Source: Bradyrhizobium sp. WSM3983 | GTDB taxonomy: Bacteria > Pseudomonadota > Alphaproteobacteria > Rhizobiales > Xanthobacteraceae | NCBI RefSeq assembly: GCF_000473045.1 | Contig: NZ_AXAY01000022.1 | Location: forward strand, 25,626-89,625 | Length of the DNA: 64,000 bases | Direction: 5' to 3' | Shown here: positions 37,024-47,590 of the stretch, in pieces | How the letters are laid out: each line of letters opens with the position of its first letter | Numbering within the stretch: position 1 is the first letter of the stretch | The notes under the pieces: model-generated | Told to the model about the DNA's origin: nothing | The model's database searches: none | The model's input: the letters and a program-made list of their open reading frames with translations, nothing else | Position numbers and translations under genes: made by a program

Positions 37024-37929
37024 GTGTCCCACCGCAGCCCAACGTCCGCCTCGGTCTTGCGCGCTGTCGCGATCGGACTGCTTTGTCTGACGATTCCGGC
37101 GGGCGCCGCCCACGCCACCGATGATGAGGAGGACACACCGGCAAAGCCCGTCGTCCCGAACATCTACCTCGATCTCCGCACGACCTATGCCACGATCCCC
37201 GCGGGCACGCTCGGGCTCGGCTTCGGCAACACCTCACTCTCGGCCGCGTTTGAAGCACTGGCGGCACAACGCGGCGCGATGTTGCAGAACGGCTTGCCTG
37301 CCGCGAAATCGATAGCCGTCGATCTGCCGCTGACCGTGGACGTCAGCGATCGCGTGTCGCTCTATGGCGGTGTATCAGGCTCGACGACGGATATCGGCGG
37401 CGGCTGGTCGACATTCGACATCACCAGCTGGAACATCGGCGTACAGGCCGACCTCCACCAGCAGAACGGCGGCAGGATCCCGACGATCACGCTGCAATCC
37501 ACGCTGACCCAATCGGTGCCGAACGAACAGGGCATGACGAATTCGTTCAACCACGTCCTGGAGTTCGACTACGCCCTGGATGAAGACGAAACGCGCGGCT
37601 GGATTGCCGGCGTGCAATATACCCGCACCGACGTCGCCAGCCTGATTGCCCGGATCAGGCCGAACACGATCCTCTACGCCGGCGGCTATTACCAATGGCC
37701 GAGCAACTGGAAATTCACCGGGCGCCTTGGCGTGCAGTCATTCGGCGGTGGACAACTCGCGGGCCGGACGCTGGCGGAGCCGTTCACCCAGCCGATCCTG
37801 CGCCTCGACCTCGACCGCATGGATGACAACGACAACCGTCTGTTTGGCATCACCGCACAGATCGCGTGGATGCCGAAACCGTCCTACCAGGTGACGTTGC
37901 GCACGCCGCTTTACGCCGTGCGCAACTAG
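37024..37929 (+). CDS. Putative outer-membrane beta-barrel protein
   Basis: 301 residues from a GTG. A signal peptide (AVAIGLLCLTIPAGAAHA) is followed by many amphipathic strands (LYGGVSGSTTDIGGGWSTFD, TILYAGGYYQWPSNWKFTGR, FGITAQIAWMPKPSYQVTLR), consistent with a small porin-like barrel. No family could be named. The GTG has no strong ribosome site, but the signal peptide fixes the start close to it. Single gene. Confidence 0.7.
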   Translation: MSHRSPTSASVLRAVAIGLLCLTIPAGAAHATDDEEDTPAKPVVPNIYLDLRTTYATIPAGTLGLGFGNTSLSAAFEALAAQRGAMLQNGLPAAKSIAVDLPLTVDVSDRVSLYGGVSGSTTDIGGGWSTFDITSWNIGVQADLHQQNGGRIPTITLQSTLTQSVPNEQGMTNSFNHVLEFDYALDEDETRGWIAGVQYTRTDVASLIARIRPNTILYAGGYYQWPSNWKFTGRLGVQSFGGGQLAGRTLAEPFTQPILRLDLDRMDDNDNRLFGITAQIAWMPKPSYQVTLRTPLYAVRN

Positions 37930-37936
37930 CCGCCGG

Positions 37937-38497
37937 CTACTCCGGCACCGGCACGTCGAAAGTGTTGAGCGTGACCGAGACCATGCAATAGACGCCGACG
38001 AGATAGGACAGCTCGGCCGCGCCGTGCTCGCCGAATTCCTTCACTGCAGCCCGATAGGTCAGCTCGGGCAGCACGCCGCCGCTCACGAGCGCAGACGCCA
38101 TATCGTAGGCGACCGCTTCCTGCTTGGTGAGATCCACCGGCCGCTGTCCGGCGACGATGGTCGCGAGCTTCTCGTCGGAGAGACCGCGCTGCTCGGCCAC
38201 CAGCACATGGGCATAGAGCTCGTAACCGGAGCGGAAATGCGAGCCGGTGACAAGGATCGCCACCTCGCGCACCGGCGCCGGCAGCAGCGGGTTCGATGCG
38301 ATCGCCTTGACCAGCTCCCACACCGGCCCGCCGAAGCGTGGCTCGCGGATCCAGGGATTCCAGGGCCCCAGCAGCGCGCCGTCGTCGCGCATGTTCACAA
38401 AGCCCTTGAAGTGGTCCTTGATGCCCGCTTGCATGTCGGCATAGAGCGGCTTCTGTTCCTCGGTCAGATCCTTCGGATCGAGAATGGGAAGGCGCAT
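37937..38497 (-). CDS. Carboxymuconolactone decarboxylase family protein
   Basis: 186 residues from MRLPILDPKDLTEEQKPLYA. The AhpD-like fold is indicated by GPVWELVKAIASNPLLPAPV, REVAILVTGSHFRSGYELYA and HVLVAEQRGLSDEKL. The redox CxxC of true AhpD is absent, so peroxidase activity is unlikely. Function unknown. GAGGA precedes the start by about 7 bases. Confidence 0.85.
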   Translation of the reverse strand: MRLPILDPKDLTEEQKPLYADMQAGIKDHFKGFVNMRDDGALLGPWNPWIREPRFGGPVWELVKAIASNPLLPAPVREVAILVTGSHFRSGYELYAHVLVAEQRGLSDEKLATIVAGQRPVDLTKQEAVAYDMASALVSGGVLPELTYRAAVKEFGEHGAAELSYLVGVYCMVSVTLNTFDVPVPE

Positions 38498-38659
38498 GGC
38501 AAGATCTCCTCGTTGCGAAACCGGAAGGCTCGCCCGCACAAGCGCGCAAGGCAAGTGAAGTTGCCGTGACGACCGTGCGATTTGGCAAGAGGCATGGAGG
38601 CGTCGGCGCAATCGAGTTGCGTTCGCCGCAGTTGGCGAATCGTGAAATGGAGGATCAAT

Positions 38660-38860
38660 ATGCGGAAGCTTGCGGTATTTGTTCTTGCAAGCGCCATGCT
38701 GAGCGGCGGGCTTTATCTTACGGCCAACCAATTACTCTTCAGCCCCATCATCTTCGTTAGATTTGTAATCGGCGGAATCATATTGGCATCCGCAGGTGCA
38801 TGGTTGCTTTGGGTAGATATCCTCGCACCCGCACTCAATATTCGCACCTCAGAAGACTGA
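38660..38860 (+). CDS. Small two-helix membrane protein
   Basis: 66 residues. Two hydrophobic segments (AVFVLASAMLSGGLYLTA and FVIGGIILASAGAWLLWVDI) with a short polar tail. GGAGG precedes ATG 38660 by about 6 bases, a strong start. No family is recognised; it resembles many short rhizobial inner-membrane proteins. It converges with the lrp-type gene (16-base gap). Confidence 0.65.
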   Translation: MRKLAVFVLASAMLSGGLYLTANQLLFSPIIFVRFVIGGIILASAGAWLLWVDILAPALNIRTSED

Positions 38861-38876
38861 TGCATTGAACGGTCGC

Positions 38877-39341
38877 TCAAAACTCCAGCGGCGCGTTGTC
38901 GACGACCTCCTTCATCACGAAGAAGGTGCGGGTCTGGCGAACGCCGGGGAGCGCGATGAGCTGCTCGCCGTGAATGCGGTTGAAATCCTCCATGTCGCCG
39001 ACGCGGATTTTCAGGAAGTAGTCGAAGTCGCCGGCCACGAGGTGGCAGTCGAGCACGAATTTCAGCCTGGCGATCGCCTGCTCGAAGGTCGCAAAGCTCT
39101 CCGGGGTCGAGCGGTCGAGCACGACGCCGACCATCACCAGCGTGCCCTTGGCCACCTTCTTCGGCGCCACCATGGCGCGGACCCCGGCAATAAAGCCGTC
39201 CTCGAACAGCCGCTGGGTGCGGCGATGGCAGGTGGCGGGGCTGATCGCGACGGTTTCGGCCAGCTCGGCATTGCTGAGCCGGCCGTTATTCTGCAGCAAT
39301 CTCAACATCTTGAGGTCGATGCGATCGAGACGAGCGGACAT
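38877..39341 (-). CDS. acdR: Lrp/AsnC family regulator of ACC deaminase (AcdR)
   Basis: 154 residues. The N-terminal helix-turn-helix (LKMLRLLQNNGRLSNAELAE, TVAISPATCHRRTQRLFEDG) and C-terminal RAM ligand domain (VAGDFDYFLKIRVGDMEDFN) are standard Lrp. Its place, divergent from acdS, identifies it as AcdR, which activates acdS when ACC is present. Direct repeats in the shared intergenic region are likely binding sites. Confidence 0.9.
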   Translation of the reverse strand: MSARLDRIDLKMLRLLQNNGRLSNAELAETVAISPATCHRRTQRLFEDGFIAGVRAMVAPKKVAKGTLVMVGVVLDRSTPESFATFEQAIARLKFVLDCHLVAGDFDYFLKIRVGDMEDFNRIHGEQLIALPGVRQTRTFFVMKEVVDNAPLEF

Positions 39342-39414
39342 GGAAGAAGGTTCCGTAAATTCGCGCTATTGCGGAAGGAATATTAGTCTATGGCGCGATA
39401 CTCGCAAGATTAAG

Positions 39415-39433
39415 CGCAATATGGACGCAATAT
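39415..39433. promoter_or_regulatory. Tandem CGCAATAT repeats, probable AcdR (Lrp) box
   Basis: CGCAATAT occurs at 39415-39422 and again at 39426-39433, exactly 11 bp (one helical turn) apart, in the acdR-acdS gap, 69 bases before acdS. Lrp-type octamers bind such phased AT-containing repeats. Function inferred. Confidence 0.5.
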
Positions 39434-39501
39434 TCGAAAGCACCTTTTTGCGGCGCAATGCTAGCCACATCCCAGACACCAACGCCAATCGGGATGATCC
39501 A

Positions 39502-40518
39502 ATGAGACTGGACAAATTCGTGCGCTATCCGCTGACCTTCGGCCCGACGCCCATCGAGAAGCTGGAACGGCTGTCGAAGCATCTCGGCGGCAATGTTGAA
39601 ATCTACGCCAAGCGTGAGGACTGCAATTCCGGCCTCGCCTATGGCGGCAACAAGCTGCGCAAGCTCGAATACATCATTCCCGATGCGATCGCCTCGAACG
39701 CCGACACGCTGGTCTCGATCGGCGGCGTGCAGTCGAATCACACCCGCATGATCGCCGCCGTCGCCGCCAAAATCGGCATGAAGTGCCGCCTGGTGCAGGA
39801 AGCCTGGGTGCCGCACGAGGACGCCGTCTATGACCGCGTCGGCAACATCATGCTCTCGCGCATCATGGGCGCCGACGTGCGCCTGGTCGACGATGGTTTC
39901 GACATCGGCATTCGCAAGAGCTGGGAGCAGGCGATCGACGAGGTAAAGGCCGCCGGCGGCAAGCCCTACGCAATCCCGGCCGGCGCCTCCGTGCACAAAT
40001 TTGGCGGCCTCGGCTATGTCGGCTTCGCCGAGGAAGTGCGCAAGCAGGAAGCTGAACTCGGCTTCAAGTTTGACCACATCATCGTCTGCACCGTGACCGG
40101 CTCGACCCATGCCGGCATGCTGGTCGGCTTCGCCGCCGACGGCCGTGAGCGGAAGGTGATCGGCATCGATGCATCCTTCACGCCGGCGCAGACGAAATCG
40201 CAAGTGCTCGAGATCGCGCAGAACACCGCAAAACTCGTCGAGCTCGGCAAGGAGCTCGTGGCCGACGACGTCGTGCTGATCGAGGACTACGCCTATCCCG
40301 CCTATGGCGTGCCGTCGGAAGAAACCAAGGAAGCGATCCGCCTCAGTGCGCGCCTCGAGGGCATGATCACCGACCCCGTCTACGAGGGCAAGTCGATGCA
40401 GGGCCTGATCGACCTCGCGCAGAAGGGCTATTTCGAGAAGGGCGCGAAGATCCTGTACGCCCATCTCGGCGGCGCGCCGGCACTGAATGGATATGCGTAC
40501 GCCTTCCGGAACGGCTGA
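39502..40518 (+). CDS. acdS: 1-aminocyclopropane-1-carboxylate (ACC) deaminase
   Basis: 338 residues, the standard length. It splits ACC, the plant ethylene precursor, into ammonia and 2-oxobutyrate and so lowers host ethylene during root colonisation and nodulation. PLP lysine is Lys51 (YGGNKLRKLEY). Glu295 (YEGKSMQ) and Leu322 (AHLGGAPALNGY), which separate true ACC deaminases from D-cysteine desulfhydrases, are both at the expected positions. The start at 39502 matches the family N-terminus MRLDKFVRYPLTFGPTP. It is regulated by the divergent acdR. Confidence 0.97.
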   Translation: MRLDKFVRYPLTFGPTPIEKLERLSKHLGGNVEIYAKREDCNSGLAYGGNKLRKLEYIIPDAIASNADTLVSIGGVQSNHTRMIAAVAAKIGMKCRLVQEAWVPHEDAVYDRVGNIMLSRIMGADVRLVDDGFDIGIRKSWEQAIDEVKAAGGKPYAIPAGASVHKFGGLGYVGFAEEVRKQEAELGFKFDHIIVCTVTGSTHAGMLVGFAADGRERKVIGIDASFTPAQTKSQVLEIAQNTAKLVELGKELVADDVVLIEDYAYPAYGVPSEETKEAIRLSARLEGMITDPVYEGKSMQGLIDLAQKGYFEKGAKILYAHLGGAPALNGYAYAFRNG

Positions 40519-40546
40519 GGCGACGCACACCAAATGAGATGAGTCT

Positions 40547-40581
40547 GTAGCCCGGATTTCGCGAAGCGCAATCCGGGCTAC
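40547..40581. terminator. Bidirectional hairpin between acdS and recQ
   Basis: GTAGCCCGGATT (40547-40558) pairs perfectly with AATCCGGGCTAC (40570-40581) around a TCGCGAAGCGC loop. It lies between two convergent genes and is a common dispersed palindrome type; it probably ends transcription from both sides. Confidence 0.65.
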
Positions 40582-40586
40582 GAGAT

Positions 40587-42452
<1,866 letters not shown>

Positions 42453-42554
42453 GGGCGTGTCGGGGGTTTGCGAGATTCGTCACAAGGCCAGTCGCATGAC
42501 GGAGCTGGCGTTGCAAGTCCATCTTCTCCCAACGAGCGGGGGACGGACGAAAAG

Positions 42555-43298
42555 CTACGCCCCGATCCTGCGCAAGGCTTCGGCGACCGTCACGATCGGC
42601 ATGTTGCGCGCTCCGGCGGCCTTCAACGCGTGGCGCAGCAGGTCGGGCGTGCAGCCATAGGGGCTCGGCGCATCGACGACATCGTGGCCGTAGAAGATCA
42701 GCCAGCCGCCGCTAGCGACGGCCTCGTCGAAGTAACGGTCCACGCCATCCGTATCGATCTCGCAAGTGACCAACGGCGAAGCGCGCAGGAACTGAAGATC
42801 GATGACATCGCTGTTGACGCCCGGAAGGATCCCTCGCGCGGAGCGGAAGTTTTGGGCGAGCTGCGGTTTGCGCCAGACCGAGGCGAGGCCGTAGGGATAG
42901 GCAAAATTCTCAAGCCGGATCGAGGGATCGATGCCGAAAAAATGACTGCGGTTCCGCTCGATCTCGCGCGCCATCGCGCTCTCGTCGAGATCGACCGCGC
43001 GCAAATGCGAGAAAGTGTGGCAGCCGATCTCGTGGCCGCCGCGATGCAGCCGAACGATCGCATCGTTCGACAGGCCGTGCCAATGATCCCTGGGCTGATC
43101 GACCAGGCTGCCGGCGAGGTAGAACGTACCGCGCCCGCCATGCGCTTCCAGCAGCGAGGCGCCCTCGCCTGCGGCGCTGTCGGGCGCGTCATCGAAGGTG
43201 AAGCTCACCATCGGCGCGTGCGCCGGCAAGCGGTGCGGCGCCGCGCGGAAATGGCGGGCCAGCCGATTGCTCAAGCGTCCGTTGAGGGCCGACAGCAC
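42555..43298 (-). CDS. Polysaccharide deacetylase family protein
   Basis: 247 residues. The NodB-homology fold is shown by MVSFTFDDAP (catalytic Asp pair), HEIGCHTFSHLRAV (metal-binding HxxxH), and FAYPYG. It removes acetyl groups from an amino-sugar polymer, or acts on a related carbohydrate. No signal peptide, so it may act in the cytoplasm. It lies 102 bases upstream of recQ. Confidence 0.88.
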   Translation of the reverse strand: MLSALNGRLSNRLARHFRAAPHRLPAHAPMVSFTFDDAPDSAAGEGASLLEAHGGRGTFYLAGSLVDQPRDHWHGLSNDAIVRLHRGGHEIGCHTFSHLRAVDLDESAMAREIERNRSHFFGIDPSIRLENFAYPYGLASVWRKPQLAQNFRSARGILPGVNSDVIDLQFLRASPLVTCEIDTDGVDRYFDEAVASGGWLIFYGHDVVDAPSPYGCTPDLLRHALKAAGARNMPIVTVAEALRRIGA

Positions 43299-43404
43299 GG
43301 GTGCATTCCCTGTGATTCCATATGTCTCGACTGAAACATTTGCGCGCGGCCTTAGGCAAGCTTAACGCCAGGGTAATCCTAACGCGCAACCAACAACCCC
43401 TGGG

Positions 43405-44406
43405 TTAACGCGCCAGCAGCGGAGCTTTAGCGTCCGCGCCGAGATATTGCAGCCAATTGCGGAAAAGTGCGGTCGCGGCGCTGCCGGCCGCAATATCGGT
43501 GCGCAAAGTCAGCGCCGGCAATTCATTGGTAAGTGCCGGATGGCGCTGATGCCTCGCCCGCTTTTCGAATCGAACCAGCTTCTCCTCCGTCGCTGCGTCA
43601 AAATAACTCATGGGGAGCGCCGGATAGGCCTCCCGCTCGCGCGCGAGGAAGCGGCCGATGTCGCGCAGATATTCGCGCTGGAGCGACAGCGCGTCATATT
43701 CGGGATGACCCTGGAAGAACACGAAGCGGCTGTCATACTGCCGCACGAAGACGTCGACGCCAGCCTGGGCAGACCGGGTCAGCACCTGATAGCCGGCCTG
43801 CGTGAGATCCCCCTCGGTCACTTCGTTGAGACGCGAATGCGAGACCTTGAGCGGCGCCGGCGCATCGCGCGTCAGCGGGTCGCCGGTTACGGATTCGCAG
43901 TCGAAGATGCCATGACATTTGGACGGCAGGCGCTGTCGCTCGATGCGGTCGAGATGCAGCACCGCCGCATGTGCGGCAAGGCATGACCAGATCGTCGAGC
44001 GGGTATTGGTCCTGGCCCAGTCGATCAGCTCGGTGAGATCGCGCCAGTACGGCTCCTGGTCGAGCTCGGGCGCGACCGGTTCGGCGCCGGTCACGATCAG
44101 CCCGTCGAACTTCTGGCGCTTGAGATCGGAGAGATCGGAATATTCGCTCTCGACATGCCACTTCGCTTCCGGCGAGCGCTTCACCGACGGCAGCGAGAAG
44201 CAATGAAAGCGGATGCGGCGCGGCCCTGCGGCGGCCTGAAGCAGCTTCATGAACTGGCGCTCGGTCGCCTTCAGTGCCGTATCCGGCATATTGTTGATCA
44301 GGCCGATGGTGAGCTCGGCGCCGGCATGATCGCGCGCGAGGTCGCCCTCGGCCGGCACCAGCGCCGGGCTTGCGACACCTTGATCCCTGTCGATCAAGAC
44401 GCTCAT
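43405..44406 (-). CDS. metA: Homoserine O-acyltransferase (MetA/HTS family)
   Basis: 333 residues. IGLINNMPDTALKATERQFM, GLIVTGAEPVAPELDQEPYW, the nucleophile region WSCLAAHAAVLHLDRIERQR and the catalytic histidine region FFQGHPEYDALSLQREYLRD match homoserine trans-succinylases. It activates homoserine for methionine synthesis; whether the donor is succinyl- or acetyl-CoA cannot be told by eye. The start at 44406 is 11 bases after the metY stop, so the two form one transcript. The long open frame upstream is a shadow of metY. Confidence 0.88.
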   Translation of the reverse strand: MSVLIDRDQGVASPALVPAEGDLARDHAGAELTIGLINNMPDTALKATERQFMKLLQAAAGPRRIRFHCFSLPSVKRSPEAKWHVESEYSDLSDLKRQKFDGLIVTGAEPVAPELDQEPYWRDLTELIDWARTNTRSTIWSCLAAHAAVLHLDRIERQRLPSKCHGIFDCESVTGDPLTRDAPAPLKVSHSRLNEVTEGDLTQAGYQVLTRSAQAGVDVFVRQYDSRFVFFQGHPEYDALSLQREYLRDIGRFLAREREAYPALPMSYFDAATEEKLVRFEKRARHQRHPALTNELPALTLRTDIAAGSAATALFRNWLQYLGADAKAPLLAR

Positions 44407-44417
44407 CGGCCGATTGC

Positions 44418-45719
44418 CTACTCCGCGGCCTGAAGACGCGCGGCAGGACACGCCTTTTCCAGCGCCTGGTCGATGTCCTCGATGATATCGGCGACATGCT
44501 CGATGCCGATCGAGAGGCGGATCGTCTCTGGCAGCACACCAGCTGTGCGCTGCTGCTCCGGCGACATCTGCCGGTGCGTGGTCGAGGCCGGATGGCAGGC
44601 CAGCGACTTGGCATCGCCGATATTGACGAGCCGCGTGATCAGCTTCAGCGCGTCGTAGAAATTCTTGCCGGCTTCCATGCCGCCCTTGATGCCGAAGGTG
44701 AACAGCGAGGACGCGTTGCCGTCGAGATACTTCTGAACCAGCGGATAATAGGGGCTGTCCGGGAAGCCGGTGTAGTTGACCCAGGCGACGCGCGGATCGT
44801 TGCGCAGGAATTCGGCGACCTTGCGGGCGTTCTCGCAATGGCGCTCCATGCGCAGCGCCACCGTCTCGATGCCCTGGAGCAGAAGGAAGGCGTTGAACGG
44901 CGACAGCACCGAACCCATGGTGCGCTGATAGACGCTGCGCGCGCGCTCGATATAGGCGGTCCTGCCGAAGCGCTCGGCATAGATGAGGCCGTGATAGGAG
45001 GCGTCCGGCTTGTTGTAGGCCGGGAAGCGGTCGGCGTGCTTGGCCCACGGGAAGTTTCCGGAATCGACGATGGCGCCGCCGAGCGTGGTGCCGTGGCCGC
45101 CCAGAAACTTGGTCAGCGAATGCACGGCGATATCGGCACCGTAGTCGAACGGCTTGAGCAGGATGGGCGTGGCGACCGTGTTATCGACGATCAGCGGCAC
45201 GCCATGGGCATGCGCGATCTTGGCCAGCGCCTCAATGTCGCAGACATTGCCGGCGGGATTGCCGATGGTCTCGGCAAACACGGCACGGGTGTTTTCGTCG
45301 ATCAATCTCTCAACCGCCTCGGGCTTGTCGCTCTCGGCGAAGCGGCCGGTGATGCCCTGTCGCGGCAGGATGTGAGAAAGCAGCGTGTGCGTAGTGCCGT
45401 AGAGCTGCGGCACGGACACGATGTTGCCGCCGTGGTCGGCGACGTTGACGAAGGCGAAATGCAGTGCAGCCTGCCCGGTCGCGACCGCGAGCGCGCCGAC
45501 GCCGCCTTCGAGCTCGGCGATGCGCTTCTCCAGCACGGCGCTGGTCGGATTGGCGATGCGGCTGTAACGAAAACCTTCGGCCTCGAGATTGAAGAGGGCT
45601 GCGCCATGATCGGCGCTGTCGAAGGCGTAGGCCGCGGTCTGGTAGATCGGCACGGCAACCGCGTGCGTGGTGGCTTCGGGCTCGTAGCCGGCATGAATAG
45701 CGATCGTCTCGTTGCGCAT
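44418..45719 (-). CDS. metY: O-acetylhomoserine aminocarboxypropyltransferase (sulfhydrylase)
   Basis: 433 residues. A PLP enzyme of the Cys/Met metabolism family with the lysine motif VHSLTKFLGGHGTTLGGAIV, YSRIANPTSAVLEKRIAELE, and C-terminal SIGIEHVADIIEDIDQALEK. It converts O-acylhomoserine plus sulfide to homocysteine, using the product of the following metA gene. The ATG at 45719 is preceded by GGAGGTGG. A structured leader (45750-45819) precedes it, possibly a cis-regulatory element. Confidence 0.93.
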   Translation of the reverse strand: MRNETIAIHAGYEPEATTHAVAVPIYQTAAYAFDSADHGAALFNLEAEGFRYSRIANPTSAVLEKRIAELEGGVGALAVATGQAALHFAFVNVADHGGNIVSVPQLYGTTHTLLSHILPRQGITGRFAESDKPEAVERLIDENTRAVFAETIGNPAGNVCDIEALAKIAHAHGVPLIVDNTVATPILLKPFDYGADIAVHSLTKFLGGHGTTLGGAIVDSGNFPWAKHADRFPAYNKPDASYHGLIYAERFGRTAYIERARSVYQRTMGSVLSPFNAFLLLQGIETVALRMERHCENARKVAEFLRNDPRVAWVNYTGFPDSPYYPLVQKYLDGNASSLFTFGIKGGMEAGKNFYDALKLITRLVNIGDAKSLACHPASTTHRQMSPEQQRTAGVLPETIRLSIGIEHVADIIEDIDQALEKACPAARLQAAE

Positions 45720-45775
45720 CGTACCACCTCCGCGTGGCGCGGGCCGCACTTATTGGCCTGTATGAGGCATGTGCG

Positions 45776-45819
45776 TTGTCCGCCGCCCCTCTGTTAGAGG
45801 CGGGTGGTAAAGCGGACAA
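45776..45819 (-). promoter_or_regulatory. Structured mRNA leader of metY-metA (candidate riboregulator)
   Basis: On the minus strand TTGTCCGC (45819-45812) pairs with GCGGACAA (45783-45776), enclosing a second hairpin CGCCTCT-AAC-AGAGGGGCG. The element lies about 57 bases before the metY start and directly ahead of a six-codon frame. SAM-II riboswitches occupy this place in many alphaproteobacteria, but I could not match the SAM-II core with confidence. Confidence 0.4.
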
Positions 45820-45987
45820 TAAATCGCTTAGAGATCGAGGAAGTAACCCTAATGATTGTTGGTGAATTGGCTAAAATTTGAGTCAATTTGGATTAATGAA
45901 CTCAATCCGCGGGCGACCAAAAAGCCTGCGCGCGAAAAGTGGACGACGCTTGCCTCACACCTGACGACCGGATCCCGCCGGCTCATC

Positions 45988-46017
45988 GGGGCTTCGCGCA
46001 TGTTGCGCGAAAGCCCC
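45988..46017 (-). terminator. Hairpin after the amidase gene
   Basis: GGGGCTTCGCGCA (45988-46000) pairs with TGCGCGAAAGCCCC (46004-46017), one bulge. It starts 11 bases after the amidase stop on the minus strand and lacks a T-run. Probable terminator. Confidence 0.55.
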
Positions 46018-46027
46018 GAGAGCAAGA

Positions 46028-47590
46028 TCAGGCCATCGTCTCCCAGAGCCGGTGGGTCAGCACGCCGGCGCGCTTCTCGATCGCGGCGGCAGCGTCCAGC
46101 GCGAGATCCTCGCGGTAGCGGCCCGCGATGAGCTGCACGCCGATCGGCTTGCCATCGTGCAAGGCCACCGGCACCACGGCGCCGGGCAGCCCCAGCACGT
46201 TGATCGCCGAGATGAAGCGGATCTCGCCCCAGAAGATTTCCTGCACGCGTTCGGCACTGACGGTGTCGTCGCGCGGACCCGGCGTCGGCTTCACCGTGGT
46301 CGGCGCCAGCACCACCGGATACTCCTCGAAGAACAGCTGCCAGGCACGGATATGGCCGTTGCGCGCGGCTGTCGCCTGCATCCACGCCTTGAGATCGAGC
46401 GTGCTCGCCTTGGTCTTCATGCCGCCCCACGCCTTGTGGAAATCTTCCGACGTGACTTTCAGCATGCCGGCCTCCTGCATCACCACCGTCTCGTTGGTGA
46501 TGATGTCGCACCAGGTCTGCCAGACGCCGTTGATGTCCGGCACGTCGACCTCGCTGACGCGATAGCCGGAGCGCTCCAGATGATCCGCGGCCTGACGCAG
46601 CGCCGCGCTGACCGCCGGATCGACGTGCATGTCTTCCGGGATTTTTGCCAGCGCAACCTTGATCGGACCCTTCGGCTTCGGCCCGGTCAGCGACGCCGGC
46701 ACCCACCAGGGATCGCGCGGATCGCGCTGGCTCATCACTTCCAGCGCAAGACGGACGTCGCCGACGTGGCGGGCAAGCGGCCCCTGCGCCGACATGAGAT
46801 GCGCCAGCATCGGCCGCTCGGCCGTCGCGCTTGCGTTGAAGGCAGGAATACGGCCCTGCGTCGGCTTGATGGTGGCGACGCCATTGCAATGCGCCGGCCA
46901 GCGCAGCGAGCCGCCGATGTCGTTGCCATGCGCGATGGTGCCGATGCCGGCAGCGACCGCCGATCCCGCGCCGCCCGAGGAGCCGCCGCAGGTGATGTTT
47001 GGGTCCCAGGGATTGAGCGTCAATCCGTGCAGCGGATTATCGGTGAAGCCGCGGAACGAGAATTCCGGCGTGTTGGTGAGGCCGATGACGATCGCCCCAG
47101 CCTTCTTCAGGTTACGCACCACCGGCGAATCCGACGGCGCAACGAGGTCCTTGTTGGCGGGGACGCCGTTGAAATTGGGCCGGCCTTCGTAGTCGACGTT
47201 TTCCTTGATGGTGACGGGCACGCCGTGCAGGAGGCCGAGCTCGCCGCCCTTGGCGCGCTGCTTGTCGGCCGCATGCGCGGCCTTCAGCGCGTCCTCGCCA
47301 AGATCGACGACGACCGCATTGAGCCGGGGATTGACCGCATGCATCCGCTCCAGATGCGCCTCGACGGTTTCCACCGCGGAGATTGCGCCGGAGCGGATCG
47401 CAGCCACGGTCTCCACTGCCGACCATTGCCAGGCCGGCCCCTTGGGACTGCGTGCGGCGGCCGATTTGCGCGGCGCAGCCTTCGTGGCCGTCTTCGCGGC
47501 CGCACCCTTGAGGGCGACCGCCTTCTTGCTCGAGGTCTTCGCTGCGTTCTTTGCAGCACTTTTCTTCTTGGTCGCCGCCTTCTTCGCCAC
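46028..47590 (-). CDS. Amidase-signature family protein with histone-H1-like N-terminal tail
   Basis: 520 residues. The amidase-signature triad is present: Lys in PVTIKENVDYEGR, cis-Ser and nucleophile Ser in CGGSSGGAGSAVAAG. The enzyme hydrolyses carboxylic amides; the substrate is unknown. Unusually, the first ~50 residues are almost only Lys, Ala, Thr and Ser (KKAATKKKSAAKNAAKTS and similar), as in bacterial histone-H1-like tails, followed by a normal amidase start. The ATG at 47590 has GGAG nearby (CAGGAGATGCG about 10 bases upstream). Confidence 0.88.
   Translation of the reverse strand: MAKKAATKKKSAAKNAAKTSSKKAVALKGAAAKTATKAAPRKSAAARSPKGPAWQWSAVETVAAIRSGAISAVETVEAHLERMHAVNPRLNAVVVDLGEDALKAAHAADKQRAKGGELGLLHGVPVTIKENVDYEGRPNFNGVPANKDLVAPSDSPVVRNLKKAGAIVIGLTNTPEFSFRGFTDNPLHGLTLNPWDPNITCGGSSGGAGSAVAAGIGTIAHGNDIGGSLRWPAHCNGVATIKPTQGRIPAFNASATAERPMLAHLMSAQGPLARHVGDVRLALEVMSQRDPRDPWWVPASLTGPKPKGPIKVALAKIPEDMHVDPAVSAALRQAADHLERSGYRVSEVDVPDINGVWQTWCDIITNETVVMQEAGMLKVTSEDFHKAWGGMKTKASTLDLKAWMQATAARNGHIRAWQLFFEEYPVVLAPTTVKPTPGPRDDTVSAERVQEIFWGEIRFISAINVLGLPGAVVPVALHDGKPIGVQLIAGRYREDLALDAAAAIEKRAGVLTHRLWETMA

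Larger units (their letters stand above)
45720..46027 (-). other. Intergenic and leader region upstream of metY
   Basis: 308 bases between the amidase and metY, both leftward. It contains the terminator-like hairpin of the amidase (45988-46017), an AT-rich probable promoter zone (about 45840-45900), the hairpin-in-helix element at 45776-45819, and a six-codon frame MPHTGQ (45770-45750). No other gene is seen. Confidence 0.5.

Noticed and set aside
43405..45048. 547-residue version of the homoserine acyltransferase frame
   Set aside because: The first ~210 codons are a shadow of metY; the family start is at 44406.
45720..45900. SAM-II riboswitch call upstream of metY
   Set aside because: The position fits and GATTT...CCGC is suggestive, but the invariant CUUGCA-like and GCUAAA-like segments are not clearly present, so only a structured leader is reported.
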